From: Terriglobia bacterium
GTDB taxonomy: Bacteria; Acidobacteriota; Terriglobia; Terriglobales; Acidobacteriaceae
Direction of reading: 5' to 3'
Length of the DNA: 49,785 bases
NCBI GenBank assembly: GCA_032252755.1
Contig: JAVUPY010000016.1
Span: forward strand, 1 to 49,785
In this document: positions 1 to 8,500 of the stretch, piece by piece
How the letters are laid out: each line of letters opens with the position of its first letter
Numbering within the stretch: the first letter of the stretch is position 1
Notes under the pieces: generated by a model
Database searches by the model: none
The model's input: only the letters and a program-made list of their open reading frames with translations
Told to the model about the DNA's origin: nothing
Made by a program: the position numbers and the translations under genes

Positions 1-2003
1 GCTTCGGCGGCAGCTGTGGCGCGCTCCTTCGCGGTGATCGGGGCCTTGGTCGCCTGCATATTCGGGAACAGCGCGATGATGGTTCCGATGAGCAGGATGT
101 GCGCGCCCAGCCAAACCCAGTACACCAGCGGATTCAGGTGCGCCTTGATGATTGGCCGCCCAGTGTCGGGATTCGTACCCGCGAAGACCAGGTAGAGATC
201 TTCTTTCGGAGTCGAGTGGTTTGCGACGATGGTCGACATCTGCTGGCTGGCCTTGTAGAAACGCTGCTCGGGATACATGGTCTCGAGCTTCTTGTTTCCC
301 TCGTAGACGTCGATCATCGCGATGTCGGACGAATAGTTGGGATTGTCTTCCTGCGTGTAGGACTTGTTGACCAGCGTGTAAGGGCCGATCTGCATCCGGT
401 CGTTGTAGCCGAGTTCCTTTTCGTTGGTCTGATTGAAGGCAAGCCCGGCGAAACCGATGATGGCAAAGACGACGCCCACGTGCACGATATATCCGCCGTA
501 GCGGCGCGTGTTGCGGCGCGTGAGTTGCACCATGCCGGCGAAAACGTTCGAGTTGTTGTGACGGGCAATGACCCGTCCGCCACGCCAGAACTCGGACATG
601 ACCGTCGCGACGACCAGGGCAGAGAGAGAAATGGCCATCAGCGAGTAGAGATACGACACGTCCTGCCATGGCTTGAGGCCGCCAATCATCAACGCGACTG
701 CCACGGCGATCGCGACGAGAGTGGGAATAAGGAAGTTACGCTTCAAGCTTTCGAGGGAGGTTTTGCGCCACGCCAGCAGCGGGCCGACAGCAGTCAGCAG
801 CAAAAGGAACATCGCAATCGGTACGTTGACCTTATTGAAGAATGGCGGACCGACCGTGATCTTGGTGCCCTCCACCCATTCGGAGAGGACCGGGAACAGA
901 GTTCCCCAGAGCACAGCGAATGCGGAAACGAGGAGCAGGACGTTGTTGAAAAGGAAACTGGATTCGCGCGAGACCAGCGATTCGAGGCGATGTTCGCTCT
1001 TCAGGTGATCGCGATTGCGGATGAAGAAGAACACGCACGTCGCGAAAATGATCGCGAGGAATGTTACGAACCACGGTCCGATACCCGACTGTGCAAATGC
1101 GTGTACCGATTGGACAACTCCGGAGCGCGTCAGGAATGTTCCGAAGATGCAGAGCAGGAACGTGCTGAAGATGAGCCACATGTTCCACATCTTCATCATG
1201 CCGCGTTTTTCCTGCATCATGACCGAGTGCAGGAAGGCGGTGCCGGTGAGCCAGGGAAGCAGGGAGGCGTTTTCTACCGGATCCCATCCCCAGTAGCCGC
1301 CCCAGCCGAGAACGGAGTAGGCCCAGTGCGCCCCAAGAAAGATGCCACAGGTCAGGAACAGCCACGCGACCATCGTCCACCGACGAGTAATGTGGATCCA
1401 TTTTTCGCCGGGGTATTTCGTGATCAAGGCGGCGAGGCCGAAGGCGAAGGGCACGGTCATTCCAACGTAGCCGAGATATAGCATGGGCGGGTGAATGACC
1501 ATTTCCGGATACTGCAGCAGAGGGTTTAGGCCGTTGCCGTCCGGCGGGATTGTGCCGCTGACGAGCGCGAACGGATGCGCGGCAAAGTTCACCAGCGAGA
1601 GGAAAAAGATCTGGACGCCGGTGACGATGACCGAGGCGTGAGCGACCAGCCAGGGATCTATCTTATGGCGAACGCGCAAAACCATGCCGTAGATCGAGAG
1701 CAGCCAAGTCCAGAAGAGCAGGGAGCCTTCCTGTCCGGACCAGAGCGCGGCGAACTTGTAGGCGATAGGCAGATTGCGATTGCTGTGGTGGAGGATGTAC
1801 GCCAGTCCGAAATCATTGCGGAAGGCAGCAATGACCAATGCCAGCGCGGCTGCTGTGGTGGTGACAAAAATGGCGATTCCGGCGCGGCGGGCGGTTTCGC
1901 CCAGACGCTCGTCTTTGCGAACAATGGCGACGATTCCGGCAACGAAGGCGTAGACGCTAAGCGCCAGGGCTAGAAGAAGAGTAAAGCTGCCAATTTGGGG
2001 CAT
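1..2003 (-). CDS. ccmF: Cytochrome c-type biogenesis protein CcmF (3' end outside window)
   Basis: This is a polytopic inner-membrane protein of the CcmF/CycK family, the heme-handling part of cytochrome c heme lyase that attaches heme to apocytochromes c in the periplasm. Read on the minus strand from ATG at 2003-2001, the frame stays open to base 1, about 667 codons. Diagnostic family motifs are visible: WSGQEGSLLFW near residue 80 and the tryptophan-rich heme-binding WWD-type motif GGYWGWDPVENASLLPWL encoded around 1255-1312. Hydrophobic segments occur throughout. Near base 1 the protein becomes a charged, alanine-rich tail, so the stop is probably close outside the window. It is divergent from imuA, with 284 bases between the two starts. 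The long plus-strand frame over the same DNA is a high-GC shadow. Family assignment is very secure; the partner ccm genes are not visible. Confidence 0.95.
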   Translation of the reverse strand, partial: MPQIGSFTLLLALALSVYAFVAGIVAIVRKDERLGETARRAGIAIFVTTTAAALALVIAAFRNDFGLAYILHHSNRNLPIAYKFAALWSGQEGSLLFWTWLLSIYGMVLRVRHKIDPWLVAHASVIVTGVQIFFLSLVNFAAHPFALVSGTIPPDGNGLNPLLQYPEMVIHPPMLYLGYVGMTVPFAFGLAALITKYPGEKWIHITRRWTMVAWLFLTCGIFLGAHWAYSVLGWGGYWGWDPVENASLLPWLTGTAFLHSVMMQEKRGMMKMWNMWLIFSTFLLCIFGTFLTRSGVVQSVHAFAQSGIGPWFVTFLAIIFATCVFFFIRNRDHLKSEHRLESLVSRESSFLFNNVLLLVSAFAVLWGTLFPVLSEWVEGTKITVGPPFFNKVNVPIAMFLLLLTAVGPLLAWRKTSLESLKRNFLIPTLVAIAVAVALMIGGLKPWQDVSYLYSLMAISLSALVVATVMSEFWRGGRVIARHNNSNVFAGMVQLTRRNTRRYGGYIVHVGVVFAIIGFAGLAFNQTNEKELGYNDRMQIGPYTLVNKSYTQEDNPNYSSDIAMIDVYEGNKKLETMYPEQRFYKASQQMSTIVANHSTPKEDLYLVFAGTNPDTGRPIIKAHLNPLVYWVWLGAHILLIGTIIALFPNMQATKAPITAKERATAAAE

Positions 2004-2152
2004 GGGTTAAAAAGGGGAGTGCCACCCTCGGGACATTATTCTTTCAGAAATGAACCGGAGCTACAACCACACCCAAGATGTAGATGCCGAGATTCTGCTT
2101 TTGGTGGAAAACTTTACGCAGATTATTGCGAATTAAGGTTTTCGTGCACATC

Positions 2153-2210
2153 TTGACAACCGACGGGCGGGGGCGCAGAATCCTATCCTTAGGCGAATAA
2201 AAAGCGAATA
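2153..2210 (+). promoter_or_regulatory. Candidate promoter and direct-repeat operator of the imuA-imuB-dnaE2 cassette
   Basis: TTGACA at 2153-2158 is followed after 17 bases by CAGAAT at 2176-2181, a plausible sigma-70 promoter. Just downstream, GCGAATA occurs twice, at 2193-2199 and 2204-2210, with an 11-base period, which is one helical turn. Direct repeats with an 11-base period resemble the geometry of the alphaproteobacterial LexA box (GTTC-N7-GTTC), although the bases differ. A repressor bound here would cover roughly +5 to +22. ImuABC cassettes are known SOS genes, so a LexA-type operator is a reasonable inference, but it is not proved. Confidence 0.4.
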
Positions 2211-2287
2211 TCAGACCGGCCCCAAGTACCTCCTCCTCGGCTGCTTCTGATCGCGCTCCTCGCCCCACTTCCTTCTCGAGGTGCCCC

Positions 2288-3220
2288 GTGTCGTCCATAC
2301 CTTTATATATACCCGTCTCTTCGAGCGCCGAATCTTTAGCGGAGCGGCTTAAGGCGATTCGCACCAGCCTTGGGGGACTTGGCGGACGCATGCTACCGGC
2401 TTCGGAACTTCCGGAGCGGGTTGCGCAATCGACGGTCTCGACAGGGATCGCTTCCGTCGATGCATTGGCGGGAGGACTGCCGTGCGGGGCGCTGACGGAA
2501 ATCTTCGGACCGCCGTCTTCGGGAAGAACCTCTTTGCTGTTTTCCGCGCTGGCCGGGCTCACGCAACAGGGACATGCGTGCGCGCTGGTGGACGTCAGCG
2601 ATAGCTTCGATCCGCTCTCGGCAGAAAAAGCCGGGATCGAATTGCGACAACTGCTATGGGTGCGATGCAACGGTGTTTTCGCGCGAAAAGAACCGACGCA
2701 CGTTACGCGATATGTCGAAAACGATTTTGGAGTGCATGAGGCGGTGGAGATTCGGACGGATGCGGCAGAGTCTCCGGCACGTGCGGCGAGGAAACTGGCG
2801 TTCCGGCGCTTGGAGCAGGGGCTGCGTACGGCAGATCTCTTGCTACAGAGCGGTGGGTTCAGCATGGTTGCCCTCGATGCGGCAGATGTCAAGGCGGAGA
2901 TTGCGCGAAAGGTGCCAATGACGACGTGGTATCGCTTTCGACGCGGCGTGGAAAATACGCCGACCGCATTCGTATTGCTCACGCGTGGCGCCGTCGCGAC
3001 CGGCTGCGCGTCGCTGAGCCTGCGCCTTGAACGAACATCGACGCGAAAAAAAATGGTGCAGAACGCGGTAGAGCGGGCATCGCATGCGGCGGTGCTCGAT
3101 GGAATGAATGTGGCGGTAGAAATGGTTCGAGGCGGGTCGGGGGAGAGCAGCCGCAAAAAAACTGTGCAGAGGGCGGAGTTTATCAGTACCCAGGATTCAG
3201 CAGCCAGCATTCAGTCATAG
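2288..3220 (+). CDS. imuA: ImuA-like RecA-fold protein of the mutasome
   Basis: This 310-residue protein matches the ImuA (SulA/RecA-like) family, which works with ImuB and DnaE2 in damage-induced mutagenesis. The Walker A region reads GPPSSGRTS at residues 74-82, where the usual lysine is arginine. Further RecA-like features are the ALVDVSDSFDP strand-loop at about residues 99-109 and a positively charged C-terminal part. The start is GTG at 2288; no better ATG lies near it, because the next methionine (residue 36) would remove the N-terminal helix. imuB follows after 12 bases, so the two are surely co-transcribed. No repeat insertions are seen here, unlike in its two partners. Family assignment rests on sequence features and the ImuB/DnaE2 neighbours. 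Confidence 0.85.
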   Translation: MSSIPLYIPVSSSAESLAERLKAIRTSLGGLGGRMLPASELPERVAQSTVSTGIASVDALAGGLPCGALTEIFGPPSSGRTSLLFSALAGLTQQGHACALVDVSDSFDPLSAEKAGIELRQLLWVRCNGVFARKEPTHVTRYVENDFGVHEAVEIRTDAAESPARAARKLAFRRLEQGLRTADLLLQSGGFSMVALDAADVKAEIARKVPMTTWYRFRRGVENTPTAFVLLTRGAVATGCASLSLRLERTSTRKKMVQNAVERASHAAVLDGMNVAVEMVRGGSGESSRKKTVQRAEFISTQDSAASIQS

Positions 3221-3232
3221 AGCGCGGGAACT

Positions 3233-5428
3233 ATGTTCGCTTGCATTTTCATTCCGGATTTCACGGTTGAGGCGGTGCTTCGCGCCGAACCGATGCTGCG
3301 CGGGCGGCCGGTTGCGGTGCTTGAAGGCAAGCCTCCGCTGAGCTACGTGGTGGGTGCGACGGAAGCGGCACGGCGGCTTGGTGTCGAGATCGGGATGACG
3401 AAGCTGCTGGCAGAAACGTTGAAGTCAACCGAAGAACCGAAGATCGGGAGAACCGAAGGACAACTGAAGAACCGAAGATCGGGAGAGCCGAAGAATAAAA
3501 CCGCAGAAAATAATAACGAAGGGCAGAACTTCACCCCGAATTGTTTTCCGCATGATAACGAACGCGAAGAGCGGACGCGGCGGCCGCATGCGCAGGGGAC
3601 GTACGAGGCGACGTATGGGCGGATGAATACGCGCTTTGGGCTGTATCGAACGAAGATCGACGCGGACGAGTTGAATGAGAATTGTGAAGAGGTCGAGAGT
3701 CGCGAAGAAGAAGTAGTAACGAAGAACGAAGGACGAAGGACGAAGGACGGAGAGCTTATTCTGCGCAACCGTTCCGCTGCCGCAGAAAGCTCCGCGCATG
3801 CTGCGCTTCTCGACGCGGCACATGCGGTTTCGCCGCGCGTGGAGGATTCGGCTGTGGATACGGTGGTTCTTGATATCAGCGGACTCGATCGGCTGTTCGG
3901 GACCTCGCAGCAGGTGGCGCAGGAACTGGTGCGGCGAGTAACAGATGTCGGCTTGGTTGCGAACGTTGCGGTTGCAGAAAATCCCGATGCCGCGGAGCAT
4001 GCAGCACGTGGTTATCCCGGAGTAACGATTATTCCTGCGGGACAGGAAGCGCAACGGCTCGGGACCCTGCCGCTGCAGGTTCTTTTTTCGGCGGAACGAA
4101 GCTCTTTGACGCGCTCGGCTCGACGGTGCGAGGAACAGCGCAAGGCGAGCGAGCGTTTTGCGGCGATGCAGGCGACGCTCGATCGCTGGGGAATACGCAA
4201 GTTTCGCGCGCTCGCGGCATTGCCTGCAGTTTCTCTTTCCGAGCGGCTTGGGACCGATGGCGTACGACTTCAAAAGCTGGCGTCCGGTGTGGCGGCGAGA
4301 GAACTTGTGCTCAGCGAACCGGTCCAGAGGTTCGAAGAGACGATCGAGTTGGAATATCCGGTAGATGTTTTGGAACCACTCGCATTTCTTTTGGCGCGGA
4401 TGCTGGACGGTTTATGTGCGCGGCTTGCAGCACGGGCGCTTGCGACAAATGAGTTGCAATTGCGTATGAAGCTCGAATACCGAACGGCGGATGAAGTTGC
4501 GAAATCGGAAGCGGAGTTGGCAGGGGAGCCTGTCGTCGAGCGGAAACTCGCGCTGCCTGTACCGATGAACGATGCGCGACTGTTTTTGAAACTGCTGCAA
4601 CTGGAACTCTCGGCTTCGCCGCCGGGAGCGCCGGTCACGCAGTTGTGGCTTATTGCGGAGCCAGCGAGGCCTCGCACTGGACAGGCCGGATTGTTTCAGC
4701 CACTCGCGCCGGAGGCGGAGAAACTGGAACTTACGCTGGCACGGCTGCACAAACTCCTCGGCGTAAGAGAGCAGATACGGGCAGGGTGCGCCGAGATCGT
4801 GGATACACATCAGGCGGATCAGTTTGTGGTGAAGAGATTTCAGCCGGAGAAACAGTGTTCTCCGTTCTTCGTTCCTCGTTCTTCGTTGAATAGTTCCCGG
4901 TTCCCAGTTTCCAATTCCGAGTTCTCAGCAAAACGATTCGCTGGGGAAGCGGAGGCGTCCGCATGTTTTTCATTGCGACGATTTCGTCCGCCCCTTGCCG
5001 CTGAGGTTGAAGTGCGCGACGGCGAACCGGTTCGCGTGAGTTGCGTGGAACTGGGTGCGCGGGATCCGTTGCACGAGAACGTAGTTTGGGCGGCGGGGCC
5101 GTGGAGAAGTTCGGGGAACTGGTGGGAAAAAGCAACCGAAAAACCGAAGATCGGGAAAACCGAGGAACAACCGAAGAACCGAAGATCGAGTGAACCGAGT
5201 AACAACAACGACGAACGACGAACGACGAACGACGAACCAACTGGGAACCGGGAACTGGGAACTGAGACCCGTAGTGTCGTGAAATGGGATTCGGAAGAGT
5301 GGGATATTGCGCTGGCGCTGACTCGGCGCGGTGCTTCGCGGCGTGAACGAGCGACAGAGATCGGGCTGTATCGCTTGGTGCGCGATCGTACAGCGGAGCG
5401 CTGGAGCGTGGACGGGGTCTATGACTGA
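3233..5428 (+). CDS. imuB: ImuB, Y-family polymerase-like mutasome subunit with repeat-derived insertions
   Basis: ImuB is a Y-family DNA polymerase homologue thought to act as a non-catalytic adaptor between ImuA, DnaE2 and the sliding clamp. The start MFACIFIPDF occupies the place of the catalytic motif of active polymerases and lacks its metal-binding acidic pair, as is usual for ImuB. Recognisable family blocks are residues 20-62, 178-286 (SAAAESSAHAALLD, VVLDISGLDRLFG), 312-540 and 580-632. QAGLF at 484-488 could be the clamp-binding motif. At 731 residues it is far longer than the roughly 500 usual for the family. The excess lies in four low-complexity charged stretches at about 64-177, 287-308, 540-578 and 633-684. 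Three of these coincide with repetitive DNA, and all keep the frame open. dnaE2 starts 94 bases downstream. Confidence 0.9.
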   Translation: MFACIFIPDFTVEAVLRAEPMLRGRPVAVLEGKPPLSYVVGATEAARRLGVEIGMTKLLAETLKSTEEPKIGRTEGQLKNRRSGEPKNKTAENNNEGQNFTPNCFPHDNEREERTRRPHAQGTYEATYGRMNTRFGLYRTKIDADELNENCEEVESREEEVVTKNEGRRTKDGELILRNRSAAAESSAHAALLDAAHAVSPRVEDSAVDTVVLDISGLDRLFGTSQQVAQELVRRVTDVGLVANVAVAENPDAAEHAARGYPGVTIIPAGQEAQRLGTLPLQVLFSAERSSLTRSARRCEEQRKASERFAAMQATLDRWGIRKFRALAALPAVSLSERLGTDGVRLQKLASGVAARELVLSEPVQRFEETIELEYPVDVLEPLAFLLARMLDGLCARLAARALATNELQLRMKLEYRTADEVAKSEAELAGEPVVERKLALPVPMNDARLFLKLLQLELSASPPGAPVTQLWLIAEPARPRTGQAGLFQPLAPEAEKLELTLARLHKLLGVREQIRAGCAEIVDTHQADQFVVKRFQPEKQCSPFFVPRSSLNSSRFPVSNSEFSAKRFAGEAEASACFSLRRFRPPLAAEVEVRDGEPVRVSCVELGARDPLHENVVWAAGPWRSSGNWWEKATEKPKIGKTEEQPKNRRSSEPSNNNDERRTTNDEPTGNRELGTETRSVVKWDSEEWDIALALTRRGASRRERATEIGLYRLVRDRTAERWSVDGVYD
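3424..3751 (+). repeat. In-frame repeat insertion 1 in imuB
   Basis: Two repeat types sit inside the coding frame. At about 3429-3498 the unit GAAGAACCGAAGATCGGGAG occurs twice in tandem with an intervening GAACAACTGAAG-like spacer. At about 3716-3751 there is a short-period run built from GAACGAAGGAC. Related ACCGAAGATCGGGA copies recur near 5144-5195. The DNA is translated as a Lys/Glu/Asn/Arg-rich loop between conserved ImuB blocks. The DNA between the two runs is also not recognisable as ImuB, so the whole stretch may be one composite insertion. Confidence 0.75.
4857..4926 (+). repeat. In-frame repeat insertion 2 in imuB
   Basis: The stretch starts with TTCTTCGTTCCTCGTTCTTC-type repeats and continues with AGTTCCCGGTTCCCAGTTTC-type repeats. 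The same two modules occur inverted at 5208-5268 and again in dnaE2 at 8046-8105. It is translated in frame as residues of about 540-567, just before the conserved SLRRFRPPLAAEVEV block. Confidence 0.75.
5138..5268 (+). repeat. In-frame repeat insertion 3 in imuB
   Basis: The first half carries ACCGAAGATCGGGA units like those at 3424-3498. The second half carries GACGAACGACGAAC tandem units followed by GGGAACCGGGAACTGGGAAC, the reverse complement of the modules at 4857-4926. The frame stays open and encodes a polar Asn/Glu/Arg-rich linker between GPWRSSGNWW and EEWDIALALTRRG. Confidence 0.75.
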
Positions 5429-5448
5429 GTGCACGAGTGAAGAAGAAC

Positions 5449-5503
5449 AAAAGGTGCTTCGACTCCGCCGCGCAACAAACGCGCGGCGCCGCTCAGGATG
5501 ACA
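5449..5503 (+). repeat. Hairpin-bearing intergenic repeat between imuB and dnaE2
   Basis: GGTGCTTCGACTC leads into a perfect 8-bp stem, CGCCGCGC (5466-5473) with GCGCGGCG (5481-5488) around a 7-base loop, and then GCTCAGGATGACA. The flanks and central hairpin match, from memory, a dispersed bacterial repeat often seen in intergenic DNA (TTCGACTC...CTCAGGATGACA). It lies inside the operon, so it may affect mRNA stability or processing between imuB and dnaE2. It has no T-tract, so it is unlikely to be a strong terminator. Confidence 0.6.
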
Positions 5504-5522
5504 CGGCAATTCGTAACGGACC

Positions 5523-8500
5523 ATGTATACGGAACTTCATGCGCGTTCGGCATTCAGCTTTCTGGAAGGCGCTTGCTTGCCGGAAGAACTTGCGGCAGTT
5601 GCGGCCGAGTATGGAATGGGAGCTGTCGCAATTGTGGATCGCGATGGTGTGTATGGTGCTCCGCGATTTCATGCGGAGGCACAGAAAAGAAAGATCAAGG
5701 CGCATATAGGGGCGGAGATAACGCTCAGAGGTAATTCACCAGATAAAACCAATTCACCACAGAGACACAGAGACACAGAGAAGAAGAGTTCAAAAAGCAA
5801 AGATATAGAGAACTCTGTGCCTCGTTGTCTCGGTGGCGAATCGCGTCTTCCGGTAATCGTGGCATCGCGGGACGGGTACCAGAACCTTTGCCGGCTGGTT
5901 ACGCAGATGAAGTTGCGCGTGCCGAAGAATGATCCGTGCTTCACATGGGAAGAGGAGGTCGCGAAATACGCGAAGGGGCTCATCTGCCTCACGGGGGATG
6001 ACGATGGGCTATTGGCGCGTGCTCTGGAAGATGGCGGAGTCGCCGAAGGGCGCCGCACGGTCGAGCATCTGACGGAGATCTTTGGTCGCGAAAATGTTTA
6101 TGTCGAATTGCAACGGCATTATGTGCGCGAAGAAGAGGCGCGCAACCAGGCCACGGTCGAGATCGCACGCTCGCTGAAACTCCCCCTTGTGGCCACGAAT
6201 GGCGTGCGTTATGCATACCCCAGGCAGCGCGAGGTGCTCGATTTCTTCACTGCTATTCACAATCACCGCACCCTTGCGAATGCCGGGAGACTGCTTTCAC
6301 GAAATTCGGAGCGCTACATGAAATCGCCGGCAGAGATGGCGCGACTGTTCGCCGACCTGCCGGAGGCGATTGCGAACACGCAGGAGGTTTCATCTCGCCT
6401 GGAGTTCACGCTAAGAGATCTTGGCTACGAGTTTCCGAGGTACCCGGTGCCGGATGGCGAGACGATGGCCTCGTTTCTGCGCAAGCGCACGGCGGAGGGA
6501 GAACGCGAACGCTACGGCAGGCGCGACCGTGAGTTTCGGGAACGCGCGCACCGGCAGATCGAACGCGAACTCGCGCTGATCGAGAGGCTCAGGCTAGAAG
6601 GCTACTTCCTGATCGTGTGGGACATTGTGCGCTACTGCCGCGAGCAGGGGTTCCTGGTGCAGGGGCGAGGTTCGGCGGCGAACAGCGCTGTCTGCTACTC
6701 GCTCGGAATTACGGCAGTTGATCCGGTGGGGATGGATCTGCTCTTCGAGCGTTTTCTTTCGGAAGAGCGAGGCGAGTGGCCCGACATCGATCTCGATCTT
6801 CCCAGCGGCGACGAACGCGAGAGCGTGATTCAGCATGTCTATGAGCAATATGGAAGGCTTGGGGCCGCGATGACAGCCAATGTCATTACGTATCGCGGGC
6901 GGTCGGCGGCGCGCGAGGTTGGCAAGGCGCTGGAGTTCGACGAAGACACGCTGCAGCGCGTTTCGAGGCTGGTGGGTACGTGGGAGTACAAGGCGCCGGA
7001 GGATACATTGCAGGCACAGTTCCGGCAGGCGGGTTGCGATCTCGAGCATCCGCGCATGCGCAAGTATTTGGAACTGTGCATGGCAATCCAGGATATGCCG
7101 CGACACCTGGGACAGCATTCGGGGGGAATGGTGATTTGCCAGGGGCAACTCGATTCCGTCGTGCCGCTGGAGCCGGCGTCTATGCCGGGACGCGTGGTGG
7201 TGCAGTGGGACAAGGAAGATTGCGCGGACATGGGCATCGTGAAGGTCGACCTGCTCGGGCTTGGCATGATGGCAGTGCTGAAAGATTGCCTCGGGCTGAT
7301 TCGCGATCACTATGGAGAAAATGTTGAACTTGCGCATATCCCGGCTGACGATCGCAAGACCTATGCGGCCATTCAGAAGGCGGATACCGTTGGCATGTTC
7401 CAGATTGAGAGCCGAGCGCAGATGGCTTCACTGCCGAGACTGCGGCCGGAGCGTTTTTACGATGTCGTGATCCAGGTCGCGTTGATCCGCCCGGGGCCAA
7501 TCGTCGGTGAGATGGTGAATCCATACATCAAGCGCCGGCAGGGGCGTGCGCCGGTCGAGTATCCGCATCCCTCGCTGGAGCCGATTTTGGAACGAACGCT
7601 GGGCGTGCCGTTGTTCCAGGAGCAACTGCTGCGAATGGCGATGGTTGCGGCTAATTTTACGGGTGGAGAGGCGGAGGAGTTGCGGCGCGCGCTGGGGAAG
7701 ACACGCTCGTACATGGATCGGCGGATGCAAGAGATCGAGGTGAAACTGCGCGCGGGAATGACCGCGAATGGTCTGGCGAAAAAAGCGCAGGACGAGATCA
7801 TTCAGTCGATTGTTTCGTTTGCGCTGTATGGCTTTCCGGAATCGCACGCCGCGAGTTTCGCGCTGATTGCATATGCCAGTGCTTATTTGAAGACGCATTA
7901 TCTTGCCGCGTTCACCGCTGCCATCCTCAACAATCAGCCTATGGGTTTCTACCACTCGTCTACGCTCATCAAGGATGCACAGCGACACGGGTTGCGAGTG
8001 CTTCCGGTGGACGTGGTGAAGTCGGAGTGGCAGTGTACGCTGGAGAAGTTCCCAGTTCCCGGTTCTCAGTTCTCGGTTGGTTCCTCGTTCTTCGTTCCTC
8101 GTTCTGCGGAAATCGAAAAGCGTGAATCGTGGATTGTGGATCGTGGATCGGAAGTCAACGACCGGGCGATGCCACACTACAACGAAGAACGAGGGACGAA
8201 TAACGAAGGACTCTGTCTCCGTCTTGGTTTTCGTTATGTTCGCGGCATGCGGGAAGAGGCGGCGCGGGCAGTGGTGCGCGAGCGAGAGCGTGCTCCGTTC
8301 GCGTCGATTGCTGACCTTGCGCAGCGTGTGCCCGAGCTTCGCAAGAATGAACTGGTCACGTTGGCGGATATAGGTGCACTCAATTCTCTAGGCAAAATCA
8401 CGCAAGAGGGATTGCCAGGAGTCATGACTGCGCCCCAAACGAAGATTCCGGTTGGGAAGCGGGGAAGGAGAGTTCCGCAATTCCATCGGCGGGACGCGTT

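Noticed and set aside
99-1481. Long plus-strand open frame of 460 codons
   Set aside because: It lies over ccmF, whose minus-strand frame has clear family motifs; the plus frame is His/Glu/Arg-rich and matches nothing known to me.
2044-3210. Minus-strand open frame of 388 codons over imuA
   Set aside because: Low-complexity Ser/Arg/Thr translation, antisense to a gene with clear ImuA features.
3424-5268. CRISPR-like array in imuB
   Set aside because: Repeats are short, degenerate, without regular unique spacers, and lie inside an open coding frame with no cas genes.
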